From the NCBI RefSeq assembly GCF_022788695.1, contig NZ_CP085160.1:62001-126000 (forward strand): a DNA stretch of 64,000 bases. Reading direction: 5' to 3'. Below are positions 22,844-31,414 of this stretch, one piece after another. The notes beneath the pieces are model-generated. The model saw only the letters and a list, made by a program, of their open reading frames with translations. It had not been told where the DNA came from and did not search any database. Position numbers and translations under genes: made by a program. The stretch's first letter is position 1, and each line of letters opens with the position of its first letter. Source of the DNA: Pseudosulfitobacter sp. DSM 107133. Lineage in GTDB: Bacteria; Pseudomonadota; Alphaproteobacteria; Rhodobacterales; Rhodobacteraceae.

Positions 22844-23464
22844 ATGAGGGTGGCCAAAATCGCAGCGATCGGAGCGGCGGCGGTCTTTGCCGCCCTGTTT
22901 GTCGGCTGGTGGCAGGTAGATGGGCCTGGCGCTGACTCCGCGCCGGGCAAGCGGTCTCTACCGCTGACTGCTATGGAATTCAGCCTGACGGATCAGGATG
23001 GTCGGGATGTCGGCCCGGAAACCCTCATCGGCGAGCCGAGTCTGGTCTTCTTCGGATTCACCTATTGCCCCGACGTTTGCCCGACGACCCTCTCGGACAT
23101 TTCCGGATGGCTCGACGAGATTGGGCCGGACGCCGAAGACCTGAATACCGTTTTCATCACCGTAGATCCGGACCGCGACACGGTCGAGACCATGGCCGAG
23201 TATGTCTCGTATTTCCATCCGCAGATACAAGGATGGACGGGCTTGCCAGACCAGATCGCGGCCATCGCCGATGGTTTCCGTGCCACCTATGAGAAGGTTG
23301 AGGGGGAAAACGGCGAATATACGATGAACCACACGGCGGGTGTTTTCTTGTTCGATGCGACAGGTCGCTTCGTCACCACCATCGACTATCACGAACCACG
23401 CGAATTCGCCGTGCCGAAGATAAGGCGCGCGATGCAGAACAGAACCGAGAGGGCAGAATCTTGA
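22844..23464 (+). CDS. SCO1/SenC family protein
   Basis: A 206-residue second SCO protein: N-terminal membrane helix, CPDVCP motif (about residue 78), VDPDRD and the metal-binding His in NHTAGVFLF. It is paralogous to the SCO at 20623 and follows PCuAC by 11 bases. Two SCO proteins around one PCuAC suggest specialisation, one for copper transfer and one for thiol reduction, which is inference. Confidence 0.93.
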   Translation: MRVAKIAAIGAAAVFAALFVGWWQVDGPGADSAPGKRSLPLTAMEFSLTDQDGRDVGPETLIGEPSLVFFGFTYCPDVCPTTLSDISGWLDEIGPDAEDLNTVFITVDPDRDTVETMAEYVSYFHPQIQGWTGLPDQIAAIADGFRATYEKVEGENGEYTMNHTAGVFLFDATGRFVTTIDYHEPREFAVPKIRRAMQNRTERAES

Positions 23465-24810
23465 AACTGAGACATATCGTTCTGGGAACGACAATGGCCG
23501 CAGCAGCGGTCAGCACGATAGCGAGCCGGGCTTTGATCCTAGAGGCACCGCCCGAGTACATCTTTTCCGAGGCTCCGGTAGCCTTGGACAGTCCACCCGA
23601 ACCTCTCGATGGACCAGGCGTCAACGCATCTGGCGAGACGATGCCGAATATGCTTCCGGCCGCTTTTCAGCCGCCTGAGTTTCCCGTACTCGAACGGGCC
23701 GAGCCAGATAATCTGATGGCGCTTGTTCAGGCCCTCGCCACGCCGCCTTGGGAGGCGACGGTCGAGGCGGGTGACACATTGGACGTGCTTCTCTCTCTCG
23801 CGGACATGGATGCGCAAACACGGACCGAAGTCGCACTGGCACTGACGGTTGAATACGACCTGCGCCGCCTTCGACCGGGCCATCGTCTCAGCGTCGACTT
23901 TCGCCCGGACGGCACGCCATTCGTTGTGACGTTGGCTGTCGATGACGGTGTGCGGATCGAAGTCACCCTGGACGACACCATTGCGAGCCGGACGGTAACG
24001 CCGAGCGCGTTGACAGTCGAGCGTGCGAGCCAGTTGCTGGTGAACGGGTCGATCTACGCTTCGCTGGATCGAGCAGGCGTCCCGGCCCGTTTTGCCGTCG
24101 ATCTCGCACAAATCCTCGGGGAAACGGTCGACTTTCGCAGGGATCTTCAAGGCGGAGAGACCCTGAATATCCTTTGGGGTCAGACCGTCCTTCGCGATGG
24201 TTCAGAGGTCGGTCAACCGTCAATCTCCTATGCGGCCCTCGATCTGGCCGACGACCGCTTCGAAATCCTCTGGTCAGCCGAAGACAGCGGGCGGGCAACG
24301 GTCTATTTGAATGGTGAAATCCTGCGGACGGTTGCGCCGCCGGTGGAAGGCGCACGACTGTCGTCGGTCTTCGGGCAGCGCAAGCATCCGATCTACGGCA
24401 ATATGCGGATGCATACAGGCGTCGACTACGCTGCCGCTGCGGGGACGCCTGTGGCGGCCACCGCGCCCGGACGGGTCTCCTTCATCGGATGGCGGAGCGG
24501 GTATGGCCGGGTGGTCGAGATCACGCACGGGTCCGATACCATGACCCGCTATGCGCACCTCAGCTCTGTGCCGGAGGGTCTGGCCGTCGGAAACCGCGTG
24601 GTCACGGGCGAAACGATTGGCCAGGTCGGTGAGACAGGCACGGCGACAGCTCCGAACCTTCACTACGAAGTGCGCGTGGACGGCCGACCTATCGATCCGC
24701 TCGGGGAGAAATTGCTCGCCTCTGCGGAAAATTTCGACACTGCGGATGCCACTGAAATCCTTGAAGAGACGCGCACACGGTTCGCGACCTTTCTTCGCGA
24801 AGACACATGA
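23461..24810 (+). CDS. M23-family cell-wall peptidase with OapA/LysM-like N-domain
   Basis: A 449-residue envelope protein with an N-terminal signal/anchor (about 5-25), a Pro-rich linker, an OapA-like segment (VEAGDTLDVLLSLADM) and a C-terminal lysostaphin-type metallopeptidase domain with HTGVDYAA, THGSDTMTRYAHL and NLHYEVRV carrying the zinc ligands. It hydrolyses peptidoglycan crosslinks or regulates amidases. TTG 23461 overlaps the SCO stop (TTGA), giving tight coupling. Its presence in a copper operon fits envelope repair. Confidence 0.9.
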   Translation: MKLRHIVLGTTMAAAAVSTIASRALILEAPPEYIFSEAPVALDSPPEPLDGPGVNASGETMPNMLPAAFQPPEFPVLERAEPDNLMALVQALATPPWEATVEAGDTLDVLLSLADMDAQTRTEVALALTVEYDLRRLRPGHRLSVDFRPDGTPFVVTLAVDDGVRIEVTLDDTIASRTVTPSALTVERASQLLVNGSIYASLDRAGVPARFAVDLAQILGETVDFRRDLQGGETLNILWGQTVLRDGSEVGQPSISYAALDLADDRFEILWSAEDSGRATVYLNGEILRTVAPPVEGARLSSVFGQRKHPIYGNMRMHTGVDYAAAAGTPVAATAPGRVSFIGWRSGYGRVVEITHGSDTMTRYAHLSSVPEGLAVGNRVVTGETIGQVGETGTATAPNLHYEVRVDGRPIDPLGEKLLASAENFDTADATEILEETRTRFATFLREDT

Positions 24811-24830
24811 CTGATTTGAAAGGAATTCCG

Positions 24831-25283
24831 ATGAAAAACAGGTTTCAAACCTTGGCCGCTGCGACCCTCATGATTGCTGCCGCGACGGCAGTAACCGCCC
24901 AGACCGCTATCCACGTCGGAAAGACGCGCGGCTGCGGTTGTTGCCTTGCCTGGATGGAAAAGCTGTCCGATGCCGGGTTCGCTCCTGAAGGTGAGAATAT
25001 GGGCGGGGCGTTGATCCGTCTGAAAATGGATCGCGGTATTCCCGTCGATATGTTCTCCTGTCACACGGCGACCGTCGAAGGCTACACCATCGAGGGTCAC
25101 GTTCCGCCAGCCGATATTACTCGACTGCTTGAAGAACGTCCCGATGCCATAGGCCTGGCCGTGCCCGGCATGCCCATCGGCTCGCCCGGCATGGATTTCG
25201 GCGACGATGCCGAAGCCTACGATGTCTTTCTGGTGAAATCCGACGGCTCCACTGAGATCTTTTCGTCCTATCCGGCGAGTTAA
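24831..25283 (+). CDS. DUF411 metal-binding protein
   Basis: A 150-residue periplasmic protein with signal peptide and the DUF411 pattern: TRGCGCCLAWMEKL (CxCC), SCHTATVEGYTIEGHVP and the PGMPIGSPGM loop. DUF411 proteins accompany copper oxidases and CopA in copper-resistance loci and probably bind Cu(I). GGAATT follows an AAAGGA site before ATG 24831. A second copy lies at 57966. Confidence 0.9.
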   Translation: MKNRFQTLAAATLMIAAATAVTAQTAIHVGKTRGCGCCLAWMEKLSDAGFAPEGENMGGALIRLKMDRGIPVDMFSCHTATVEGYTIEGHVPPADITRLLEERPDAIGLAVPGMPIGSPGMDFGDDAEAYDVFLVKSDGSTEIFSSYPAS

Positions 25284-25284
25284 A

Positions 25285-26076
25285 GTGGAGCAAATCACAA
25301 CACTCTCACCAGTCGCACTGGGCTTTCTAGGCAGCCTGGCCGCCGGTCTCATGACCGCCGTCGGGGCGACGCCCGTGCTTCTCGGCAAGACCCCGTCACG
25401 CAAATGGCGCGATATTTCGCTCGGCTTTGCCGCCGGGGTCATGCTTGCCGCGTCTTTCTTTTCTCTCATTATACCGGCACTCGACGCAGCGGAGGGCCGA
25501 TACGGGGATGGCGCGATACCGGCGCTGATCGTCTGTGCTGCGATCCTGATGGGCATGGGCGCGGTCGCCATGATGAACGAAATGATCCCGCATGAGCATT
25601 TCAGCAGCGGGCGCGAAGGCCCAGAGGCGGTCTCGCTGCGCCGTGTCTGGCTCTTCATCATCGCCATCACGATCCACAATGCGCCGGAGGGTTTGGCCGT
25701 CGGCGTTGCGTTCGGTGCCGACGGTTTTACAGGCGGATTTCCCGTCGCTCTCGGGATCGGATTGCAGAATGCGCCTGAAGGGCTGGCCGTTGCAGTCGCC
25801 CTACTGGGCGAGCGATACTCGGCGGGCCGTGCGTTCGGCATCGCAGCACGGACCGGTCTGGTTGAACCCGTCACGGGCTTCCTTGGTGCTGCAGTGATCG
25901 TCGTGGCGCAGCCTCTCTTGCCTTGGGGTCTGGCTTTTGCGGCGGGCGCGATGCTCTACGTCATCAGCCACGAGATCATCCCGGAAACCCATCGCAGCGG
26001 CCACCAGAAGCAGGCGACGACTGGGCTCGCGATCGGCCTCGTCGTCATGCTGTTCCTCGATGTCTGGTTGGGGTGA
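25285..26076 (+). CDS. ZIP-family metal transporter
   Basis: A 263-residue membrane protein with about eight helices and two ZIP metal-site motifs: IHNAPEGLAVGVAFG in helix 4 and LQNAPEGLAVAVAL in helix 5, plus HEIIPE near the end. ZIP proteins move Zn2+ or Fe2+ into the cytoplasm. Start is GTG 25285, one base after the DUF411 stop. An importer inside a resistance cluster could restore zinc balance when exporters are induced. Confidence 0.92.
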   Translation: MEQITTLSPVALGFLGSLAAGLMTAVGATPVLLGKTPSRKWRDISLGFAAGVMLAASFFSLIIPALDAAEGRYGDGAIPALIVCAAILMGMGAVAMMNEMIPHEHFSSGREGPEAVSLRRVWLFIIAITIHNAPEGLAVGVAFGADGFTGGFPVALGIGLQNAPEGLAVAVALLGERYSAGRAFGIAARTGLVEPVTGFLGAAVIVVAQPLLPWGLAFAAGAMLYVISHEIIPETHRSGHQKQATTGLAIGLVVMLFLDVWLG

Positions 26077-26079
26077 TTC

Positions 26080-26556
26080 ATGTCAATTCGTTCCATTGGC
26101 ATTTGTGCAGCTGTCGCGGCGCTCGCCGCCGATCAGGCATCGAAGGCGTTCGTGCTTGCGAACGCAGAAGCGCTTGCCACCGGCGTCGCTGTATTCCCCG
26201 GCTTCAACCTGATCTTCCACCGCAACTACGGCGTGACCTTTGGGTTTTTTCAAAATGTGCCGTGGTGGGTCCTTGCATTGGTCGCCACCGCCGTCGTTCT
26301 GTTCCTCGTCGTTTCACTGATCCGGGCAACGCAGGCAGCCGAGGCGGTTGCCTACGGCATGGTGATCGGCGGCGCTCTTGGGAATATCGTCGATCGTCTT
26401 CGCTTTGAAGGGGTGACCGATTTTCTGGATTTCTATCTCGGAACGGCGCATTGGCCAGCGTTCAACCTCGCGGATGTCTTCGTGGTCTGCGGCGTCGGGA
26501 TTTTGCTGATCTTCGCGGGGCGCGAGAAGGTCGATGCGTCCGAAACCTCAAGATAG
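26080..26556 (+). CDS. lspA: LspA signal peptidase II (accessory copy)
   Basis: A 158-residue, four-helix aspartic protease that cuts lipoprotein signal peptides. Family motifs: DQASK near residue 18, NYGVTFGFF, GALGNIVDR with the first catalytic Asp, and FNLADVFVV with the second. Complete and of normal length, so probably active. It is followed six bases later by lnt, giving a dedicated lipoprotein-maturation pair inside a metal-resistance operon. Confidence 0.94.
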   Translation: MSIRSIGICAAVAALAADQASKAFVLANAEALATGVAVFPGFNLIFHRNYGVTFGFFQNVPWWVLALVATAVVLFLVVSLIRATQAAEAVAYGMVIGGALGNIVDRLRFEGVTDFLDFYLGTAHWPAFNLADVFVVCGVGILLIFAGREKVDASETSR

Positions 26557-26601
26557 ATCTCGGTGATTTCAATCGGCATCACTGTTCTGCGCATTTCCGG
26601 A

Positions 26602-28098
26602 ATGTCAGGTATCATCCTCACATTCTGTGCATTCGGCCTCGGCGCTTTGGCGGTTCTCGCTCTGCCACCATTCTCGATGCCGGTGCTTTTGCCCGTCGCG
26701 TTTGGCGCGCTGTATCTCCTTACGGTCGGAGAGAGCCGCATGCGGGCCGGACTTGCCGGATGGGCGTTCGGCGTTGGCTTCTTCCTGTTCGGATTGTCCT
26801 GGATCGCGGAGAGCTTTTTTGTCGACGCGGAGCGGTTCGGCTGGATGGCCGTTCCTGCGGTGGCTGGACTGGCCGCCGGCCTTGCGCTGTTTCCGGCGGC
26901 GGCAATGGCAGCGTTCGCATGGAGCAGGACGAAAGGTGTCTCCGGCGCATTGATCTTCGCGGTCTGCTGGTCGGTTTCGGAATGGCTGCGCGGCACCATG
27001 CTGACAGGCTTTCCCTGGAACCTGATCGCCTATGCATGGGCCGACTACGATATTCCACGCCAAATGGCCGCATGGGTTGGCAGCTACGGACTTGGCCTCG
27101 TCACAGTTCTGCTGTCGGTCCTGCCCGTAACGCTCCTCATGCGGAATCGTCGGCAAAATGCGTTCGCCACATTTGTTTTCATTTCGGTGGTGGCGGGTGC
27201 CGGAACCCTCGGCACGGTTCGCCTTATGGCCACCACACCGCCAACAGACACAACCGTCAGGATCGTTCAGGGAAACATTCCTCAGACGGAGAAATGGAAC
27301 CCCGCGTTCCGCGATCGGAACATATCCCGCTATCTGGATCTGTCCGCGCAGTCTGGCAGGTTCGACGTCCTTCTCTGGCCCGAAAGCGCATTTCCCGGCT
27401 ATCTTGATGAGAATCCTGGAATGTTGGATCAGATTGCTGACCGTCTGCCTGAAGGCAGCGTTCTACTGACCGGCGCCCAGACGCGAGAGCCGGGCGGGAC
27501 GGGCACACGCTATCGAAATTCGATCCTCGCGGTCGATCAGACCGGACGGATCGTCACGAGATACGCCAAGCATCATCTCGTGCCGTTCGGGGCATATGTT
27601 CCCTTGCGGGGTTTTCTTCCGATCCAGCGACTGACCGCACGGCTTGGGGACTTCACGCCCGGTCCCGGCCCCCAGACCGTTGAGCTACCCGGTTTATCTC
27701 CGGTCGGCCTTTCGATCTGCTACGAGGCCATTTTTCCGGGACGCGTCGTAGACGCCGCTTCGCGCCCGGACTGGATCTTCAACGCCACCAATGACGCTTG
27801 GTTCGGTGCGTCTTTCGGTCCCCGGCAACATCTGGCCTCTGCCAGGATGCGCGCGGTCGAAGAGGGGCTGCCGATGGTTCGCGCGGCCAATACGGGCATT
27901 TCAGCAGTTATCGATGGGTACGGCCGGATCGTCGCCCGCCTCGGGCTGGATGAGACCGGCGTGCTGGACGCCCGCTTGCCAGTTGCGCTCCCGGACACGC
28001 CATTTGCGAAATACGGGCAGATGATGTTCCTGCTCGTTTTGGCAGCGTGCATCGCGGGAGCCATTGGAATGACCGTCAGAAAGGAAAGCGCACCATGA
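26602..28098 (+). CDS. lnt: Lnt apolipoprotein N-acyltransferase (accessory copy)
   Basis: A 498-residue inner-membrane enzyme that adds the third acyl chain to lipoproteins. N-terminal helices (about 1-190) precede a nitrilase-fold periplasmic domain with catalytic Glu in LLWPESAFPGY, Lys in RYAKHHLVPFG and Cys in LSICYEAIFPG. I give ATG 26602; a GTG at 26563 in the same frame is an alternative. It follows lspA directly and overlaps the next small gene (ATGA). Confidence 0.93.
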   Translation: MSGIILTFCAFGLGALAVLALPPFSMPVLLPVAFGALYLLTVGESRMRAGLAGWAFGVGFFLFGLSWIAESFFVDAERFGWMAVPAVAGLAAGLALFPAAAMAAFAWSRTKGVSGALIFAVCWSVSEWLRGTMLTGFPWNLIAYAWADYDIPRQMAAWVGSYGLGLVTVLLSVLPVTLLMRNRRQNAFATFVFISVVAGAGTLGTVRLMATTPPTDTTVRIVQGNIPQTEKWNPAFRDRNISRYLDLSAQSGRFDVLLWPESAFPGYLDENPGMLDQIADRLPEGSVLLTGAQTREPGGTGTRYRNSILAVDQTGRIVTRYAKHHLVPFGAYVPLRGFLPIQRLTARLGDFTPGPGPQTVELPGLSPVGLSICYEAIFPGRVVDAASRPDWIFNATNDAWFGASFGPRQHLASARMRAVEEGLPMVRAANTGISAVIDGYGRIVARLGLDETGVLDARLPVALPDTPFAKYGQMMFLLVLAACIAGAIGMTVRKESAP

Positions 28099-28259
28099 TC
28101 GTAATCTTCGGAGCAGTGGCGGGAGCCGCATGGGGCGGATATCTCGCCAAAAAGCGGGGCGGCAACAGGCTGGACATTGCACAATACGCGACGAGTTCCG
28201 CGATCGCATTCGGGCTCCTGGCGTTGTTCGCCTCGATCTTTCTCGCACGGGTTCTATGA
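28095..28259 (+). CDS. small two-helix membrane protein, unknown function
   Basis: A 54-residue protein starting with ATG 28095, which overlaps the lnt stop. It has two hydrophobic helices (about 2-16 and 29-52) separated by a basic loop (AKKRGGNRLD). It is the last gene of the plus-strand operon and converges on the L,D-transpeptidase at 28285. Translational coupling with lnt suggests a helper of lipoprotein acylation; the family is not known to me. Confidence 0.75.
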   Translation: MIVIFGAVAGAAWGGYLAKKRGGNRLDIAQYATSSAIAFGLLALFASIFLARVL

Positions 28260-28284
28260 ACCGCCAGCCAAGGCCGGTACGATG

Positions 28285-28788
28285 CTATGCGAATATGTCG
28301 ATTGGCGTCCCGTCCCGCACCATCGCGTAGATATCCTCAATCTCGCGGTCCGACACCGCGATGCAACCCGCCGTCCAGTCTGGTTTGATCGCGTCGATAC
28401 CGGGTCGTGGCCCGCCATGGATGAAAATGTCGCCGCCCGGCTCACGTCCCTGTGCAGCGGCGAAGGCGATATCGGCCTCGTTCGGATAAGAGATTCCGAT
28501 GGAGAGATGGAACAGACTGTCGGGATTGCGTCGGTCGACGGTATAAACCCCTTCGGGCGTTTTCCCGTCACCCTCGAACTGCTTGGGCCCCTCGGGCGCG
28601 AAACCGAGGTCTATCCTGTAGGCTTTCAGGACCGAGGTATTGTTGAACAGGAACAGGTTCCGGTCACCTTTGAACATCTGCAACCGGGTGACCTCGGGCC
28701 CATCGTAGGTTCGGAATTTGCTGGCGCACCCTGAAAGGCCAAGTGCAAGTCCGCCCAAGAGTGCCGTTCGTCGTGTCGTTTTCATCAT
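28285..28788 (-). CDS. L,D-transpeptidase (YkuD) lipoprotein
   Basis: A 167-residue protein with both a basic/twin-arginine start (KTTRRTALLGG) and a lipobox (LALGLSGC, Cys near residue 21). The YkuD core is FIHGGPRPGID followed by WTAGCIAVSDREI with catalytic Cys. It is shorter than the enzymes at 14449 and 15485 and membrane-anchored. It lies between the lspA-lnt operon and the P-type ATPase, which would process and use the lipid anchor respectively in the envelope. Confidence 0.9.
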   Translation of the reverse strand: MMKTTRRTALLGGLALGLSGCASKFRTYDGPEVTRLQMFKGDRNLFLFNNTSVLKAYRIDLGFAPEGPKQFEGDGKTPEGVYTVDRRNPDSLFHLSIGISYPNEADIAFAAAQGREPGGDIFIHGGPRPGIDAIKPDWTAGCIAVSDREIEDIYAMVRDGTPIDIFA

Positions 28789-28846
28789 GTCGTCCGCTCG
28801 ATCTTTTTACCTGTCCACTCATATCGGTATCGGTATGCTTGATCAA

Positions 28847-31198
28847 TCAATGGCCGTGCGCCAGGGCTCCCTGCGCCATCTTCTCTCCCACTTGCTCTCC
28901 CCCGGACCCGTCCGGCCGGTCCTTTTTGGCCCGGAGCAGCCTGAGCGCGTTGGCGACTACCAGTAGCGAAACGCCGACATCCGCAGCAATGGCACCCCAC
29001 ATTGTTGCCATGCCGAACGCTGTCAGCCCGACGAACAGCGCCTTCGTCGCAAGCGCAATTGCGATGTTCTGATGGATGACGTTCATGGTGCGGCGCGAAT
29101 GCCCGATCAGCCATGGCACCTTGGCGATGTCGTCCGTCATCAGCGCGATATCGGCGGTCTCAATGGCGGCATCCGATCCGACCGCACCCATGGCGATGGC
29201 GAAATGCGCCCGCGCCATGGCAGGTGCATCGTTCACACCGTCGCCAATCATTGCCACGACATCATAGTTGGCAACGAGTTCCTCGATTGCCGTCACTTTG
29301 TCTTCGGGCAGCAGTTCCGCGCGCACCGCGTCAATGCCGACTTCCGCCGCCACGGCGCGCGCCGTGCGTTCATTGTCGCCGGTCAGCATGATGATCTTTT
29401 TTACGCCCTGGGCATGCAGGCGTGCCACGACCACCTTCGCATCCGGGCGGATGCGGTCGCGCAGTTCGATCAGGCCCAGCAGGCGGTCCGCGGAGCCTAC
29501 GGCAACGAGTGTGCTGCCAGCCCCTTCGATCCGTTCCAGCAGGTCGCGGGGGATCGCTTCGCCAAGCCCCTTCTCGGTCGCAAATCGATCCGAGCCGAGC
29601 CAGACGGGCTGACCCTCCCAGGTTCCCTCGACACCGCGGCCCGGCACCGTTTTGGTGTCGGTAGCCGCCGACTGCTTCAACCCGTCGCGTTCGCCGCGCG
29701 CCAGGATGGCCCGCGCCAGAGGATGCGAAGAGCGGGCTTCCAACGCGACAGCGGCGCTCAGAAGGTCGCGTTCGACCGTGCCGCCTAAAGGATGCAGGCC
29801 CGCGACCTCCGGTTCTCCCATGGTGATCGTCCCGGTCTTGTCCATTGCCAGAGCTGTCAGGCGTGACGGAGCCTCCACATAGGCACCGCCCTTGATCAGC
29901 ACGCCATTGCGTGCCGAGGCCGCGAGCGAAGCGACGATGGAGACCGGCGTAGAAATCACGAGCGCACAGGGGCAAGCGATTACCAGAAGAACCAGCGCAT
30001 TGTAGAACCAGTAATTCCATGCCCCCGCGAACAGCAGCGGCGGAACGACAGCGATTAGAATCGCCAGCGCCATCACGATGGGCGTGTAGATGCGGGCGAA
30101 TTTCGTGACCCATTGCTCCACCTCGGCCCGGCGCGAATGCGCATCGCCTACCATGCGGATGATTTTCGATAGCACGGTATCGCCTGCGGCCTTGGTGGCC
30201 CTGACCGTCAGCGTGCCATCACCGTTGATCGTCCCTGCATAGACTTCGTCGCCAGTTTCCTTGGCGACCAGTGCGCTTTCCCCTGTAATCGGAGCCTGAT
30301 CGACATCGCCGCGACCCTCGGTCACCTCTCCGTCGAGCGGGATGCGGTCTCCGCCGCGCACTACGAAGCGGTCACCGATCGCAACCTGAGCCGCAGGAAC
30401 ATCGGTCTCCGATCCGTCGGCGCGAATGACGCGCGCCGTGGGTGGTGCCAGGTCCAACAGGGCCGAGACCGCGTTGCGCGCACGCCCCACGCTCCAGGAT
30501 TCGAGAGCGAGGGACAGAGCAAAGAAGAATGCGACCGTCGCCGCCTCGAAAAACTCGCCCAGCCCGATCGCACCGGCTACGGCAACGATCATCAGGAGGT
30601 TCATGTCAGGCGACAATCTACGCGCGGCGGACCATGCTCTGGGGGCGACCAGCCAGGCTCCGAACACCACCGCCAGCATGAACAGCCCCATCTCGACCAG
30701 AGGCATAGACGTCTCGCCATGACCGGAGAAGAGCCGCAGCGCGCCGCCCGCCCCCGTCTCGACGATGTGGTAAAGGAACCCCGCGGCCCAGAAGCCGCCG
30801 CTGAGTCCGGTGAAGAGGCGTTGACGTGCGAAATGCGCCGCCTGATCCGCTTCGGCGCTTTCGGCATCCCACATCTTCGCGCTCATACCGGTCGAGCTGA
30901 CGATCTTGATGATCTTATCGTCGCTGAGCGGTTTGGCGCTTTTGAGGATGGTCATGCGCCCGTTGATCACATCGAAGGCCAGATGCTCGCTGCCGCCGAC
31001 TTCCGGCCCGACGACCTTGTTCAGGATCGCGACCTCTTCCGCACAATCCAGCCCGTTAACGCGAAAACTGCGTCCGGAGGATGGTGGAGGTGCTGCCACC
31101 TGCGCGGTGTCTTCGGCCGTCTGGCCACAGCAAGCCTTTGTGTCTTTGCGATCATCCTGATGACCGTGCGGATGCGTGTCTGGACCGTCGTGGGACAT
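28847..31198 (-). CDS. P1B-2-type Zn/Cd/Pb-exporting ATPase
   Basis: A 783-residue pump. N-terminus is His-rich (PDTHPHGHQDD) with a CC pair, then one HMA domain with NGLDCAEE instead of GMxCxxC, as in ZntA/CadA-like proteins. Core motifs: ACPCALV (about 408), DKTGTI (about 451), [10 protein letters not shown] (about 654) and an Asp in the last helix (AADVGVSLLVVANALRLLR), which defines the divalent-ion class. It exports Zn2+, Cd2+ or Pb2+ from the cytoplasm. A MerR-type promoter at 31229 drives it, divergent from the copper ATPase. Confidence 0.95.
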   Translation of the reverse strand: MSHDGPDTHPHGHQDDRKDTKACCGQTAEDTAQVAAPPPSSGRSFRVNGLDCAEEVAILNKVVGPEVGGSEHLAFDVINGRMTILKSAKPLSDDKIIKIVSSTGMSAKMWDAESAEADQAAHFARQRLFTGLSGGFWAAGFLYHIVETGAGGALRLFSGHGETSMPLVEMGLFMLAVVFGAWLVAPRAWSAARRLSPDMNLLMIVAVAGAIGLGEFFEAATVAFFFALSLALESWSVGRARNAVSALLDLAPPTARVIRADGSETDVPAAQVAIGDRFVVRGGDRIPLDGEVTEGRGDVDQAPITGESALVAKETGDEVYAGTINGDGTLTVRATKAAGDTVLSKIIRMVGDAHSRRAEVEQWVTKFARIYTPIVMALAILIAVVPPLLFAGAWNYWFYNALVLLVIACPCALVISTPVSIVASLAASARNGVLIKGGAYVEAPSRLTALAMDKTGTITMGEPEVAGLHPLGGTVERDLLSAAVALEARSSHPLARAILARGERDGLKQSAATDTKTVPGRGVEGTWEGQPVWLGSDRFATEKGLGEAIPRDLLERIEGAGSTLVAVGSADRLLGLIELRDRIRPDAKVVVARLHAQGVKKIIMLTGDNERTARAVAAEVGIDAVRAELLPEDKVTAIEELVANYDVVAMIGDGVNDAPAMARAHFAIAMGAVGSDAAIETADIALMTDDIAKVPWLIGHSRRTMNVIHQNIAIALATKALFVGLTAFGMATMWGAIAADVGVSLLVVANALRLLRAKKDRPDGSGGEQVGEKMAQGALAHGH

Positions 31199-31228
31199 GG
31201 GAAACCTCTGAGAATAAGCGTTGAGCCA

Positions 31229-31259
31229 AAGATAGGAGCTTCAGTTGCTAGAGGTTCAA
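31229..31259 (-). promoter_or_regulatory. MerR-type promoter of the Zn/Cd/Pb ATPase
   Basis: On the minus strand: TTGAAC, 19-base spacer with CTCTAGCAACTGAAG, and TATCTT, 31 bases before the ATPase start. The CTCTAG half-site and TTGAAC box match the Zn/Cd/Pb-type set, not the CueR set. Confidence 0.75.
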
Positions 31260-31351
31260 GAAGTTTCTTGGGATGTTCTGTGATTAAGGCCATCACAATC
31301 AGCACTGTACCTCCTCTGAACTGTTCGGGCGCGACAGCGAGGCGATTGGAC

Positions 31352-31382
31352 TTGACCTTCCATCTACGGGAAGCACTATTTG
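31352..31382 (+). promoter_or_regulatory. CueR-type promoter of the copper ATPase
   Basis: TTGACC, 19-base spacer and TATTTG. The dyad ACCTTCCATCTACGGGAAG overlaps the -35 box, close to the CueR operator consensus. It drives the copper ATPase at 31415 and lies in the same 216-base divergent region as the Zn/Cd/Pb-type promoter at 31229. Confidence 0.75.
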
Positions 31383-31414
31383 CGGTCCCAGTGTAGTTTT
31401 TGAAAGGCTGGGAA

